Shown piece by piece: positions 10,417 to 23,900 of a stretch of DNA of 64,000 bases. The stretch is from positions 138,900 to 202,899 of the forward strand of contig NW_019775403.1 of NCBI RefSeq assembly GCF_001039355.2, written 5' to 3'. How positions within the stretch are numbered: position 1 is the stretch's first letter; each line of letters starts with the position of its first letter. Below the pieces are notes generated by a model. The model was not told the DNA's origin and did not search any database. It saw nothing but the letters and a program-made list of their open reading frames with translations. A program made the position numbers and the translations under genes. This DNA is from Lingula anatina. Lineage: Eukaryota; Brachiopoda; Lingulata; Lingulida; Lingulidae.

Positions 10417-11410
10417 TTTAAGCGAAGCTTGAAATGACACACTTACTGACAAACGTGTGAGATTCGACGTTGGCATTCTATTGAACGCCGTTTGTACAAA
10501 AAAGATGAAAGTAGGCCTATCATTTTGATCAGATTTTCCATTTTTCATTTTAAATGGAAAAACGAAATTTGAGTTTCATTTTCCATCACATGTTGGCCAT
10601 TTCTATCAAATGGAAATGAAAAACGGCCGTTTTTTTTAATTTTCTGACGACATGGAAATCACGTCCCCCCCCCCCCACCCCACCCTATTCTGTTTGCCCC
10701 GCTATACACGACCCCTGGATGCGTTATATAGTTCCTTTTCCCACCGATTGTCATAGGACCACCCCTGGTATTGCGTCATCTCGCGCAAAGCATGTCGGTA
10801 TCTCAAAAACGATACACGCGACATGATAACCATCCNGGCGTGGTAGGTTAAAGCATATGTAACCCCCTTTGTATATGTCCAAGGTCTGTCATTGCCTTAA
10901 GTAAGGCCTAATAGCAAGTGTCCTCAAATATGAGAAATGTAACAAAGATGATACATGTAACAGATATTTAAAGGTTTGTGCTCACACATCCTGTTTTTAA
11001 TTTTTATTCATTATTTATTTATATCATTTATTACCCATACTTCCTGCTTCAAAATATATTTATTTACTCACTTATTTATATACCACACATCTTGTTTAAA
11101 GTTATTACCTTTTTTTCGTTAACTAATTTTCTTCATTTTTTTTTTCGCAAATAAACGTTCATGTACTTACTGTTCTACGGGAGTTAAAATCCTTTATTTT
11201 TCTCAAGCCACTCCATATAGAGTTGGGGTGCTTATAATCATTCAGCCAAGCTGTACTCGCACTGGGTTCCTTCACTCGAAAGCATCGCATATTGCGATAC
11301 CACATACTCTAGGCTACAGTGTATTATATTGGGCGAGTATGGGCGAGTGACGGAATCGAGACACTTGCGCTCGGTCGCAATGAGCGCTGCTTTCGAGTTA
11401 CGAGGCCCAG

Positions 11411-12747
11411 GTATACGTTTACGAGCACACGCTCTTTTATATTTATTTCACTAATGATCAATTTCACACTCATATACACGTAGACTTTTTCTTACTTTCC
11501 GTTCCCTGTTTGCTTAGACGAAAGCAAGTGGCGTTTCATGCATTATGACGTCATACAGCATGTGCATTAGAAAGCGCACACTGGCGTGGGCAGATTTGCG
11601 GACGCTCAAGAGAGATCTGGAGAAAACACGTGTCTATCGCTTTCAGCAATAAACTCCACATATTATGCATCGGTTTTCAGATACCCATCTATTGGAAATG
11701 TGTCCACCGCGTCAGTTAATTTAAAGGCAGACTGTCTTAAGGACACATACACGTTATCTTGAACGCGAAGAGATAACTGGTGGGGGAGGGGAAGCGTTCA
11801 TGCAATACCTTTGTACCCATCTCTCCCCTCCTCTCGTCGATAACCTCTTACACGGAGCTCACACTTTGCAAACTCCTTCCGCTAGCCATCAGTTCATCGT
11901 TTTAAACATATTATGCAGAAGAAAATGATCAGTTGCATTGATTTTATTTTCTTTAAGTAATTCAATGAGGCCAATGATAAACGTCTTTTGTAGGTTGAAC
12001 TCGTGCACCATTAAAACCGATGCAAACCAGCAGAAAACAAAATTTATTGACAGTCTAACTGGTTACTGGGAGGACAAGTCAGATATTGATACAGAATTAC
12101 TCACGTAAAGTAAAAAAGTAATACAATATTGTTATTAAGTTAATATACGCCCTGATGAATGAGAAAATGAGAAGTCAAAAGTTTTCTATAACCCCTGTAC
12201 GACGGGGTTTAACTTCATGTGCCCTTGATAACGTGTTCTAGTATATGTATATATGGGTCAGGTGACACATATTTATTGTCAAAAGTTTAATTTTGAGAAA
12301 CTCAACACTGCAAGAGAAGGCAAATTCGCCAGTGGACTAGAAAAACCAGTGACGACAAATCGGATTGAACTCACGGACTAAGGGAACTTGAGTGTCTACT
12401 GGTGAGAGCATATCGTTTTTCAGGGTGCTTCAAGTGAAGAAATGATCGCACTATAGATGCACTGGAATAGGCCCTTACATTTTCTGACAAGAATCCTACA
12501 AGAGCCGGAATAATAACCGAGGATTGTACTAGCGCAACAAGAACAATTCGACGATTCCAGACTCGGGATTCGTATAATCTATTGCAAACTGTCTCCTGAA
12601 CATTGCATTTGATCTACGTTCGTATCCCTCAGATACAATGCATTAAGGCCTAAATGCAATATACACATTAAAACGCTTGAAATCGTGATACAGACTTTTC
12701 ACTCTTAATCATAAAGTACACTTCTGAAGGAAAAGAACCCCTTAACC
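11411..12747. other. Intergenic and probable 5' region of the 12748 gene
   Basis: No coding exon, RNA gene or repeat is recognised here. The 3' part may hold the promoter and 5' UTR of the exon at 12748. Confidence 0.4.
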
Positions 12748-12926
12748 ATGGGCAAGAAAGAGAACGTGCTTTGTATGATGTTGGCATGGAGTTTGGTATT
12801 TAGTTTCACATTCAATATTGCCGCGGCGAGAGACTGTGTCAAGGTCAACGATTGTTCCTGCCAAATGAATGATGGTACTGGGTTAGTGGACATTGCCACA
12901 CTGGGGAGGACGGACGGTAAACCCGC
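12748..12926 (+). CDS. Signal peptide exon with start of an MRH-like domain (partial gene)
   Basis: The ATG at 12748 opens a 59-codon exon ending in a clean GTAAGT donor (12927). It encodes a signal peptide (LCMMLAWSLVFSFTFNIAAA) and then DCVKVNDCSCQMNDG and VDIATLGRTDGKP. The C...CSC..DDG..IDL..L...DG.P pattern resembles the first strands of mannose-6-phosphate-receptor-homology (MRH) domains of small secreted or type I membrane proteins. No downstream exon is visible before the next gene begins at 14399. The gene may therefore be truncated by the adjacent duplication, or its later exons may be too diverged for me to find. Confidence 0.5.
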
Positions 12927-14313
12927 GTAAGTATAATATAATGTACACGAAGATACAGTATTTGTTCATCTCATTGGAATGTCATACAATGTGTGGGGTG
13001 TGTTTTGTTCGGGGCAGCCCGGCTGGTGTCCCGTTCCCACTTTTTCGGCACTATTGCAGTGCCTCCCCATATAACTCTTTGATTTCGATATATTTCATAT
13101 TTATTAATTTGTGTGGTGACTTTGACCAGTGCCTCCGCTATTCAAATAAATTTGCTCATCCCCAGAAATGCACTGCATGACGTCACGCCTAGCCCACTGC
13201 GCATGCGTGCATTTTAAATGAGTTGCTAGACTGCCATAGGAAAATGAATGGGTTCGCGATTCGTGGGTAATACGTGAGAATTAACAAACTAACGGCCTGA
13301 TGCCGATAGACAGCAACGCTGTGCTATGCTTCAAGCAACTCCTGACCAAATATCGCTAGGGTTTTTAAAAAAATTATGTTGTACACACGTACTAAGAAGT
13401 TTGCCGTATATTGCCTAGACTACCCTCAGCAAACCGCAAATATTTTCAGTAATAGTGATTTTAGACGGTAGATTCACTCAGAAACAAAGGGAAATTAATT
13501 CGTTGCCGATAGCACCAGCTGATAGCAGTAACATACAGTGTCTGATTAAAAAATTTCATGGCAATTGAAGATTTTTTACCACTGTACAATGGAGTCCAAA
13601 AAGAGCACTTGGCACAAATGTCAAACTGCCCAGTGCAAGGCCAAGAATTCAATCAGCATTTTCAATCATATTATCAGATTCTACATAAATTGATTGACCA
13701 TATCACTACTCAGTATTTAACTAATCTCTCAATCCGAAATTCCTATCATCAGTTAATAATTATGCAAAATTCTTCTTTCAGATTGCTATTTATTTAAATT
13801 TTTAATGCTGCAACTGTTCCAAAATAATCTTGTAGTAAAGGAAAAATGCAAATAAGAAGTGGAAGACCAATTTTACCCACAGTATTCAATTATTTGAATA
13901 AAAAAAGAATAAGATCACGATTTAACAAATTAAAATCATCTATCATGAACTCTTTCATGAATATCATATTAAACAAAAATGAATGTTATAAATCAGTGGT
14001 AATGGCTCATTCTGGAATATATGACCTCTGTACATCATCAGTACCTGACTTGGTACAGTATAGTTACTACTTGGATACAGAGTTAGATTTAATAATGTAA
14101 CAATAAGAACAATATATATTATAATAATAAACTTCTCTGCACATATCAGACGCTTGTTACCATGAACTAACACTACCTGTACTTGACAATGGGCTGAGCA
14201 CTTATCACAGAGTCTGTGGGCTGCCATTCTTGTGCTGTGATTGGTTAGTTGAGTCACGTGAACCTCTACTGTTGCGCCCTCGCGTATCGCGTAAATGCTG
14301 CACATTTCTGGCC
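12927..14313. other. Region without recognisable exons
   Basis: AT-rich open frames near 13558-13797 and 13846-14100 have low-complexity composition and no recognisable motif. No continuation of the MRH-like domain and no repeats are seen. Confidence 0.4.
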
Positions 14314-14336
14314 ATGAGATAAAACATTCCATTTAC

Positions 14337-14342
14337 TATAAG
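14337..14342 (+). promoter_or_regulatory. TATA-like box of PH-ISG12 copy 2
   Basis: TATAAG lies 62 bases before the ATG, and the same block lies before copy 3 (26086-26091). The nearby GCGAAACCCC contains a single GAAA, which is not enough to call an interferon-response element. Confidence 0.45.
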
Positions 14343-14398
14343 TACTACCTGGTCAGTGCGAAACCCCGAGATCTTAGTGGGAACATATAATATTAGCT

Positions 14399-17300
14399 AT
14401 GCCACGGCCACTATGCACTGGCAAGCTTCGCATTAAAGATGGGAATATCTGGCTTGAGCAATGGTTTGAACTTGAACCTTGTAAACTGAAATGCTATGGA
14501 CATCAGAGGTGAGTAGGCTCTCTCTCTCTCTCTCTCTCTCTCTTTGGTCGAAAGGCGAGAAAATGCTGCTGGGGGTGGGTATTCTTGTGGCAGTCTCTTC
14601 AAAACATTCTACACAACTAGACCGGAAGTTCGTTTGGGACACGGACAGTAAAGCGCAAATATGTGCATTATGATTGCCACAGTGAGTAGGCCCCTACGTC
14701 CTTATTCTTTTCGTATGTGACGGAAGACCAGAATATTCACAGGGGGTGGAAAAGAGCGGCATGAACAAGTACTTATATAATTTGGTCGTCTCTTGTGGCG
14801 CGCATGAACAGCGTTCGATCCGCCATACCTGGGTCTTTGACAGCAGATTGCCCGTTTGCAAGCTGTCTTTGGGACATTGCAAAAGTTATTCTGTTTTTTC
14901 GCCCTTTTTCAGCATATATGCAATACTGATAACACGTTTTAAGGAAAACTATAACGAAGACTCTATGTAGGGCCTACTGTTAACAATCTTTATTCTTCGT
15001 TAATTTGTAACAGTAACAGTTCTATATTAGGTAGGCTAGCACGCCATGGATATCCCTGCCACCAAGACAGTTTGGTCGACATTAACATATGAGATAAAGC
15101 ACTCACTGTTTGATTTTTTTTGAGTGTCTGTTACACCACCTTCTACACCCACACACGATTCAAAACCATTTAATTGGAAAGCCCGTCCACTATTTTTAAC
15201 CGCCCTGGCTCTATTTATCGATTTTGGTGTGTCAGAAGTTGATTTTCAGATCTATTAGACCAATAGGTCATTGACAAGTGACTTAATAGGTTAGGGCTTT
15301 TGTCATACCATGCGTTGCAAAGGTCAGATTTTTCATTTCTTTCATTCTTTACATTTAAATTTTAATTTTCAAATCAGTATATCACCCAGAGGAGGAAAAT
15401 AATCATACACAGGGTAAATATGCAGTCCTAGATTTATATATAGCACTTGTGAGTACCACAAAAAAAGGTGGTCTTAAAAATATGGAATTATTGTACTTTA
15501 TTTTTGGAGAAACCACCTAATGTTTTCTAGGAGCCCCCTCCCCCTCCTCCTTAAAAGTTAAAAATGTTTAGGAGTTTTCAACTTGTAAGAAAAAGCAACG
15601 TTTAAAATGAATTTTTTTAGCGGGGCTATTCAGTTTCTGTTACACACAAACACACACACACACACACACACACACGGAAAAAAAACTTTTTTCATTTTGC
15701 CCAGCCCCACTCCCCCCAAATTTGGAGTGGGACAAGTAAATTTTCAGACTTAATTGCAGGGTGAAAGCCTGAAAACAGTTTGTCTAGCCTTGTGGTGTGT
15801 AAATATTTTGAGAAAATTCCAAGGTGAGTTCCATTTGCCACAGATATAGTATTTCAAGTTGTGTCCTATGATGTGTGCCTTGCTGACACTTGAATCGTTC
15901 TGGCATATACCGTATGGGTGAAAGTGCATTTGTTAATCACCTCACAAATTTCTACTAGTAATTACTTTAAAATTACAGAAGGCAAAATGAGAATGATGCA
16001 CCCGAAGCCATAATAGACATCACGAATGCCAGGGTCCAGGGGACAGAAGACCAAAATCTACATAGTTTTGAAGTAACTGCTGGAGGAGTGACATATGAAC
16101 TGGACGCGAATTCAGCAAAAGAGAAAAAGATGTGGATGGAAGCCTTACAACAGGCCATAGGTATGTTCTCATTTTAAATGCGATATATACATGTAGCACC
16201 CAAACCAAATATACCAGTAGAGGTCACAGGCATGCTCTCAAAAATATTCAATGCACAGATTACAAACTATGATTATTTTAGAGTCCCACATGAAGAAGTT
16301 TGTATTAAAGTTCATTCTCCTAGAACCACGAATTATTAAAAAAAAAAAAAAAGCATCGTCTTACCCAAAGAAGGAACATACGTTACTGTCACAATTGCAA
16401 AACGTCTAGCTGTGGTAACTTTTTACTCACTTCGAAAATTCAGTCATCACTGGTTTTGTTCTTTAATTTATCTCCTAAAAGTATAACGTCGTCAACATTA
16501 TCACTGAATATTGTGTAAAGGGGGAAAATACGTTGTACTGACAGTAAAATAATCATTTAAAAATAATATCTATTCGTGGTCCAAATATTATATCAGAAAT
16601 GTCGAACTATATTGGAATCTCAATATCTTTTTCAGTCATTTTTATTATTTACCATAACTGAATCACTACAAAATATATCAGAACGCGATATATAAATCAA
16701 AATTGTATGCCCCGTAACATAAGTTACCATTGAGGCTCTTTACATAATGTATTACTATAGACGCGGAAAAAAACTTAATTTAAAGATCGATGTAGATGTA
16801 AAATTGAGACAGTTGTGGATTTTCGTTCTATACACATGTATGTTTTTTAAAACATATTAAAATAAACTAAATACAACTTCAAATTCATTCAATTTAATTT
16901 TATGATATGATTTTCATGTGAAATGCACCTCTTTATTGGGTTTCTGTGGTAGCTGCAGTTCCACTGCAGATATATAAGTTACGTGTATCACATAGGGCGT
17001 ATTCCCAGAGCTTTGAGATCGATCTATCCCCGCGGGGAGTCTCACTAGATTACTGTCAGACAATCCGGCTTAAATGTCCGTCCCGCCTACTACAAGCTGT
17101 AAGGGGGTAATTAACTTTCCTGCCCGCTCGGTTGACATCTATATTTAACGTGAACCCCCAGGGAGTTAGGTCGATCTAAAGTAGATCGATCTAATCTCTG
17201 GGAATGGGGTCTTAGATGTAATGAACACAATCAGCGTTTGCATTTGTATAAAAGTAATATCACCTTTACAATAGTTGGCACTTACAGGTATGTGGGGGGA

Positions 17301-19079
17301 GGGGGGGGGAAAGGGTGAATTATTTCATATCCCGTCTACCGTCTGCTCACGCCAAGCCATTTCAGTCTTATAATATGTGGTCTTTTTATATGGAGGGTTA
17401 CACAGGGGTTCTTTGGCTCAGTCAGTATGCGGCTTTGCCTTGTTGAATTTGACAAACACTACATGTATGAAGATTCTGTGCTCCTTGTATGATACTGCAA
17501 ATGATCAAGTTAAGAGAAAATGGTTACGATCCCTGCTATGAAGAAGATAACAGATCAGTCAGGAGTGGAAAACCAATAAAACAGTCCAAGAAATTTGTCT
17601 TTGATCTTAGGTACTAACATACTTGATCAATAAGGTGAGGAAAAAAATTAGGTGAAAAAGATGAGGGTTGTGATCTAAAGCATCAGTTAGATAAGAGTTG
17701 TGATAGGTTACCGTGTCAACTTCAGAATGTGTTTTTGACTATGCAGATTTTCATCTAGCGTAGATTGAAGTTTCATTCTGGCGGACTTAAAATCTGCCAA
17801 GATTTCAGTTTTGCCTCTGACACACACATCCCTAATCCCCCTGTGATTGTCGTGTTTTTTGTTGTGTTGTGACTTTTGTGTTGGGGTCAAACTTAGGAAC
17901 TTTCAAGTCGAAATTCTTTTCCAGCTGGAATTTTAATAATTTATATCAACCTTGCAGTGAAACAATTTGTATATTTTGATCGGTGTCTGTCCGTATTGTC
18001 GCCTTTTCTGTCGACGTCGACGTCGCTGCCCGACATATGACTGCCAAACCGTATTTTTCATTAGCTTTATATTTACTGAGTGGCTTTGTTTCGCTTTGTT
18101 TGGTAAAGAGGCAGGTTGCTTTCGAAATTCGGCATAATCGGTTTACATGAACGGTATTTTTTTCCCAAAATTTCTATGACGTTCGCCCCAGAACTGCCAA
18201 ACTGTATTTTTGTTTTACTTTAAATTTACTGAGTGGCTTTGTTTGGTAAAGAGGCAGGTTGCTTTCAAAAATCGCCATGATGATCGATTTAAAATTACTG
18301 TGATTATTTTGCTTTTTAACTGTTTAAATGACATTCGCCCCTAACTTCAATACCGTATTTTTGTTTTACTTTACTGAGTGGCTTTGTTTAGTACAGAAGC
18401 AGGTTGCTTTCAAAATCAGCATGACCGGTTTACATTTACGGTAATTATTCTGGTTTCTGTTAAGTGTATATTTGTCAGCTTTGCTGTCTAGTGAACCACA
18501 TTTGTGTCCGCAAAAGCTTCATTTTAACCTATGAGCTGATTCAATGTAAAGCTAACAAGCACTCAGGCTTTACCTGCAACATGACGGCTCAATTCTAAAA
18601 TTTATGAATTAACTCAATTCTTATTATTTATTGCTTATCTGATTAATTAGCTAAATTATTTTTATTATAATTGACCTCTTATTTGATTATTAATAAATTA
18701 ATGTTTTATTCATTACAAATTTTAAATGATTCATGAATCTTTCTTTTCAGGTCCACGACGTAGTTCAGGAATCGCGATGATAGTCGGAGGTGTCATCGGC
18801 GCGGTAGGGGCTGTTGCTTTAGCCCCTGTCGCTCTAACAGTCGTGGGATTTACCAGCGGCGGGATAGCCGCCGGATCCGTGGCCGCCTCGATGATGAGCA
18901 GTGCAGCGATTGCAAATGGCGGAGGTGTGGCGGCGGGCAGTCTCGTGGCGTTGCTTCAGTCGGCAGGTGCAGCTGGACTTGGAACGGCAGCAACCGGAGC
19001 TGTTGCGACTGTCGGAGGAGCAGCTGGAGCCGTAGTCGCAGGAGTGGGGCAAAAAATCACACAGTTGTCTAGGAATTAA
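14399..19079 (+). CDS. PH domain-ISG12 fusion protein, copy 2
   Basis: Exons 14399-14508, 15979-16160 and 18751-19079 give 206 residues, with phases as in copy 1 and normal GT donors. The PH part reads [19 protein letters not shown]. The RAR of copy 1's β1-β2 basic patch is replaced by LEQ, and the LKYY that follows becomes LKCY, so phosphoinositide binding is probably lost or changed. The ISG12 part is nearly the same as copy 1 ([25 protein letters not shown]) and ends QKITQLSRN. Intron 2 (16161-18750) is large and carries a degenerate CACCC-family element, a MITE (16995-17213) and tandem repeats. The astacin gene follows 1.85 kb downstream on the same strand. Confidence 0.82.
15643..15675. 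repeat. (CA)n microsatellite
   Basis: CA run in intron 1 of PH-ISG12 copy 2. The same repeat is at ~27241-27289 in copy 3. Confidence 0.9.
16197..16948. mobile_element. Degenerate CACCC-family TIR element in intron 2
   Basis: The left end CACCCAAACC and right end GGGTTTCTGTG are eroded versions of the perfect ends at 3216-4152. The interior carries GAACATACGTTACTGTCACA in reverse orientation. Shared with copy 3 (27809-28675), so it was inserted before the duplication. Confidence 0.7.
16995..17213. mobile_element. MITE (GATCGATC ends), reverse copy
   Basis: Inverted counterpart of 2575-2787. It is missing at the corresponding position of copy 3 (~28715-28735, ...TTCACTTCGTGTTCTAGATG...), which marks it as a post-duplication insertion. 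Confidence 0.75.
18030..18465. repeat. Three degenerate ~150-bp tandem repeats in intron 2
   Basis: Each unit contains CCGTATTTTT or CTGTATTTTT, then ACTGAGTGGCTTTGTTT, then AGGCAGGTTGCTTTC, preceded by a TTCGCCCC motif. The same array is at ~29590-30030 in copy 3. Confidence 0.8.
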
Positions 19080-20488
19080 AACTCTTTGGACCACTATTCA
19101 AATATTATTGTCGTAAGACGTTAACAGATATGTTTGACTTTCAAGGTGAAAAACAACTATATCCAAATCAAGCCAATCACAGTTGTAATCTACCCTCTGT
19201 CAGGGTCACAGATTGACTTTCACAATATCTTTACAAATATACCTCTGGCTAATTCATGGCACATTTCTCATTGCACAGGAAGGTGCATATAATAAGATAG
19301 AGAAAAAATTATCTTTGAATATTTTATGGAAAATGAATAATGCCCCGCTAGCGAGTAACATTAGCCAACCCTTCCAAAGCAGTCATTCAAAACTAATTCA
19401 CATAACAATTAAACAGTAATTATATTAATATAAAGGAGTGGCAATTTACGAAAATGAATCAAATTTGGATTCGGCGATTTTTTTCAATTGTTACTTATCT
19501 TCGGTTGTAAGGAGTTAAGCCAGTTTTGATTGTTTGAATTCTAATAAATACGATTATAATTGAACTATTGTTCGTTTCACCAAGTTGAACTTTACTCAGC
19601 AATCTTATAGCTCATTTTTTTAACGTTAAAAAATGGGAGTGTGGAAAAAGGCCCAGAACCCTTTTCTCCTCCTTTCAAAAGAGTTCTATAATAACTCGTA
19701 AACAAAATTTAGAAACGATACCCTTACGGTGTCTTTTTTTTATTGAAAGCCACTTTTGGAAAGATAAGGGCTCTTACTTTGCGCAAAATCAACAGCATGA
19801 CCCCAAATGAACAAAGAGCCAAACAAAACCAAAGGCATCTGGTTTGACACGCCAACAAGGGTCGGGCAGAAGCACAGCATTACATGGAGAACGTGCTATG
19901 CTGTCCCACAACGGTGTGAACATTCCGTATGTTAACAGGTGCCATATGTAGGTTTGGTATCGTGGGTGGTAAGCTGTTGATTATGTTTACCGTCGGTTCG
20001 TTGGTGGTTATTAGATCGCTATCAGAATGGTGAGAACGTCAAAGCTTCATAAAACGATTCCGTTTTTATTATAAAGCCTAAAATGCAAGTCAAATAAATA
20101 TAAGGCTATTCATACAGAGGTGGTACACCAAACTATCGCGCCATTCGCGCTAAATTTTAACAAGACGATCACAGTCCAGTTTTTTTTATAGAAGTATGAA
20201 GTACAAGGCGCTGTACATACTGCACATTTAGATAAAGCACTTTTTACATACTCATTGAAAAATTTAATAAATTCACGTAATATTGAATAATAGAATTACT
20301 CATAGTCTTGTGAAGTCTCAGAAAAGTTATCTGCCAGCTTCTTTTTCAGTAGGCTTTGTTCATTGTTGTAGTGATCATAGTATATGCCATTCAGCATATT
20401 TTTAAACTAAACATAGGAATATATCATACAAGTCATCACCAACTTCCAATGTATATATGTGTTAAGACTTTTACAACAATATCCACCT
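19080..20488. other. 3' flank of PH-ISG12 copy 2 and spacer
   Basis: Duplicated non-coding DNA shared with copies 0, 1 and 3. Short frames such as 19213-19419 are interrupted by stops in copies 0 and 1, so I do not call them genes. Confidence 0.5.
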
Positions 20489-20741
20489 CAGGGGCGGACC
20501 CAGGATTTGTTGAAGGGGGGGGGGGGGCGATTTTTCAGGAGAGACAGGCCTCGGATGCGAAGCCAACCCTTGGCCTTCTTAGAGTGTTTTGAATAGCAAA
20601 CAGTGCCATTTGGAACGTTTAAGAAATATAAATCAGCAAGACAAAATTCTTATTCCAAGAGATGATATATTAGTGTGACTTTTATTTCAGAAACTGAATG
20701 TGGGTCAGTACCCCCCTGACCCCCCTCTAAATCCGCCACTG
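20489..20741. mobile_element. 253-bp MITE (CAGGGGCGGA...TCCGCCACTG)
   Basis: The ends CAGGGGCGGACCCAGGAT and AAATCCGCCACTG are inverted repeats. The interior has poly-G and poly-C stretches. The copy at 32062-32309 sits at the same position in unit 2, so insertion predates the duplication. Confidence 0.8.
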
Positions 20742-20931
20742 CACTGTCCGTAGACCGGCCATCTTTTGAGAACGCAGGTTTTAGGACAGGTGTCTTCACC
20801 AAAAGGCAGCACATGTACTTGCCTATCATCGTAGTGTAGTTGATCTGACTAAATGCGTGGAGGGACGCCCATGCACATTTTATCGACGTTATTATGTCAG
20901 AAAGCAGGCCATCTTTTGATATAGACTAGTT

Positions 20932-23900
20932 ATGGGGATTGGGTATGCCTGGGTGGTCTTGTTGCTGGGACTGAACGTCCTTCTGGTACCGGGAACAAAA
21001 CTTCACAGCGACAGAGTAAGTTAGTTTCACTTTCGTCACGAGCTAATACAGGCTGGCAACGATTTTGAGGAAAAATACAGAAAATGATTGTAAAAAAGTC
21101 TTTACTGGACATTCATGTTTGCATTTCTGAAATTTCCGGCCTGCTACAGTGTAATACGAGTATATGTGGATGACGTGCTTTTGCGGTGCATAATTTAAAA
21201 TTAAAATTGCGCAATGGAGATTTCTGGAAAGAATTTTTTTATGAGGGCAACATTTGCATATCTATACCGTATCTGGTCCTCTTCATTTCTCATATGTATA
21301 AATATCTATTTATCCAACAAACCCGAAAACACATTAAACACCCAAACCCAATATAGAGGTGCAAACGATGTCACAGGCATGTTCCTAAAAATATGTAGTG
21401 CAGATATTACAAACTATGTTTGATTATTTTAGGGTCCCACATAAAGAAGTTTGTATTAAAGTTTCACTTTCCTGGAACCACGAATAATAAAAAATAATTC
21501 ATCATCTAACCCCAAAAAGGAACATACGTTACTGTCACAAATGCATAACGTCTAGCTGTGGAAACGTTTTAATCACATTGAAAAATCAATCATCACGGGT
21601 TTTGTTCTTTAATTTATCTTCTACAAGTATAACGTTGTAAAAAATTACGAAAAGCTTCTGTATTGAGAAGTTAATTGTTTTTTAGCGACTTAAGTTTGCC
21701 TGTCACTGAATATTAAAAAAACGGGGAAAATACACCTTACCGACAGTAAAATAAGCATTTAATAAATTATATTTCCCCTCGTGCTCCAAATATTATATCT
21801 GAAATGGCAAGCNGTAAAGCGTTATAACTACATATTCTATTGTATAGGTAACAAAGTATGTCCCAAGGGAAAGTTTAGAATACGCAAGCCAAGGTTAGTG
21901 TCATGACAACCGAAGTGAAATGTTTTCGTTATCATAAGTATTTAACGTATTTGTTCAAAACGTGGCCATTTTGTAATATGAAGAGTTTGAGAGACTTGTT
22001 TTTGTCCCTTTGTACAGTTTACGCTTCTACGTTTCCACTTTTCTGGAAAGATACTGATAAGCCTGTAAGTAAAGTATGCCTAAGTTCAGTAGATAAGCAC
22101 AAGGCTAAGTATGCAGTGTAGGTGCGGTTTCATGACCTTGACCTTCCTGTTAATTTTACGTTAATTTTTTTTCACTCCAGGGCCGCAGACCACGCCTCGG
22201 TTGTTTGAAGGCGACATTGCTGGCTTTAACCCCTTTGTGAGTATATCAAAGGTCGAGACAGGGGGGCCTACCACCTTCTTAAAACAAAATGGCAGATTCA
22301 GCTCCGTCTCTTCCAAAAAGGGATTAAATGTGCTCTCTTAGGACCAAAAAATTACGAAATACCATAAATTGCACAATGAAAATCGCAGAGAAGGGGATTT
22401 TGACTCACCATTCTTCATATCCAAGATCCGACAGTAGTATACGCAAAGATATACTGTATGTAATCATACTATATAATGTATTTTCCCCTATTAAATACCC
22501 AATGGCGTGAAAATTAAAAAGGAAGAAAAACAATTCTGACTGTTGAACGAAGATGATAGCTTTACCCATAGTTGTTCTGCTACAAAAAATTACTCTACTG
22601 TACAATTAACTAAGCTAATTATCTTCTTAAAAGGCTACAGTAGGCATTGCTTCTTATAAAGTCCAGTATATATGTGTCAGGGATATTAGTGGAAAACCTC
22701 TTTATATAGGATGATTGGTATACGTAAGCACGTATGTTGAAACTCTGGATTGTGCAACATATGTAATTATAGACTTCATTCATTTTCAGCACCGTAATGC
22801 GCTTGCGGACTCGACCAAACTCTGGAGAGGCGGTTTTATACCAGTCAAACTGGACCAGACCCTCTGTAAGTTCTCTTCAACACTGACTATTGATCCTTAA
22901 CTACCATATTACTTTGCTATATCAAATTTTAAATAAAGATCTTATAAATAAAAAAGATTTTAGATATAGTATTTTTTCAATAAAGATGTTATTTTGGTGA
23001 CGAAGAAATTGTACGTGTGATTTAGACAGATCGTTATGACCGAAACTGCTGCCTTGCTCTCTATTTCAGCATCCAGAGAGCTGATCAGCATCCAAAATGC
23101 TATGCTCACCATATCACGACAGACTTGTATACGCTTTATGCTGAGAACCAACCACCCGGACTTTGTCTTTATACGTAAAAGTAAATCAAAGTAAGGGAAT
23201 TCGAATTCATGTTGTGCTTGCACATTGCTTTCATTCTATTGATATCTTTAGAGAATTAGAGGTAAAGTATTTTGATATCTTAACTTGCTTGTTGTTGCCT
23301 GCCAAATGACCAGCACCAACTTCAATATTGTTAAAAGGGAAAATATTTTACATGGGGAGTAAAAAAGCAAGGAATGCGTTTCTGCCAACCCCACAAAGTT
23401 TTTGGAACATACTTTATTCATAAATGTATAATATTATTTGAGCTTGTATGTCGAAGTTCAAGGTCGTGGTTGGAACCGGTAAAACTGGATCATTTTGAAG
23501 ACCTCTGTACTCTGTCTTAAACTCCACAAATCACCATTTTAATTTTACAGAACAGATTGCAAAATCCCACCAGTCATTTCAATTTACTGTAAATATTTAA
23601 CTTTGAGGCCAAAAAGGCTAATTTGAAAGTTTGAGGCGCAAAAGGGAAAACTTTTAAACCTATTTCCAGTCTAACATAGCCCTGGTTTGAACAATACGTT
23701 TCTGTTTAGATGTTACTCGTTCTTTGGCCGAAAAGGCGGCAAGCAGGATTTGAACCTGACGTCAGGGTGTCTCAGGTACGAGCACCTCATCATACACGAA
23801 CTTATGCACGCGCTGGGGTTCGTGCACGAGCATAGTCGTCCAGATCGAGACCAATACATAGACATCCACCCGGAAAACATTCGTCAGGGTATGTTACATG

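Larger units (their letters stand above)
8029..11410. mobile_element. Large TIR element (CTGGGCC...CTCGAAAGC) containing nested insertions
   Basis: The left end is CTGGGCCCCGTATCTCGAAA. The right end (11383-11410) is its imperfect inverse (GCTTTCGAGTTACGAGGCCC AG). The left arm also carries an internal repeat of ATCTCGAAAGC (8040 and 8100). Between the ends lie at least two other TIR elements (8612-9684 and 9685-10416). No transposase is seen. The outer boundaries and target duplication are not clean, so this could be two solitary related ends. Confidence 0.55.

Noticed and set aside
9641-10548. Several frames on both strands around 9.6-10.5 kb and 59.1-60.4 kb
   Set aside because: They lie in the GCGTCC-rich TIR elements and mirror their inverted repeats. 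Not genes.
7560-12000. CRISPR-like or bacterial operon structure
   Set aside because: The repeats are transposon ends or degenerate AT repeats without regular spacers. The genome is animal.
13558-14100. Two AT-rich frames between the MRH-like exon and the array
   Set aside because: Low-complexity composition and no homology I can recognise.
14345-14375. Possible interferon-response or NF-kB site before PH-ISG12 copies 2 and 3 (GCGAAACCCC)
   Set aside because: Only one GAAA core and no second half-site. It does not fit either consensus well.
19213-19419. Open frame after the ISG12 exon, seen again at 30789-30995
   Set aside because: The same stretch after copies 0 and 1 has in-frame stops and no recognised domain. 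It is duplicated 3' flank.
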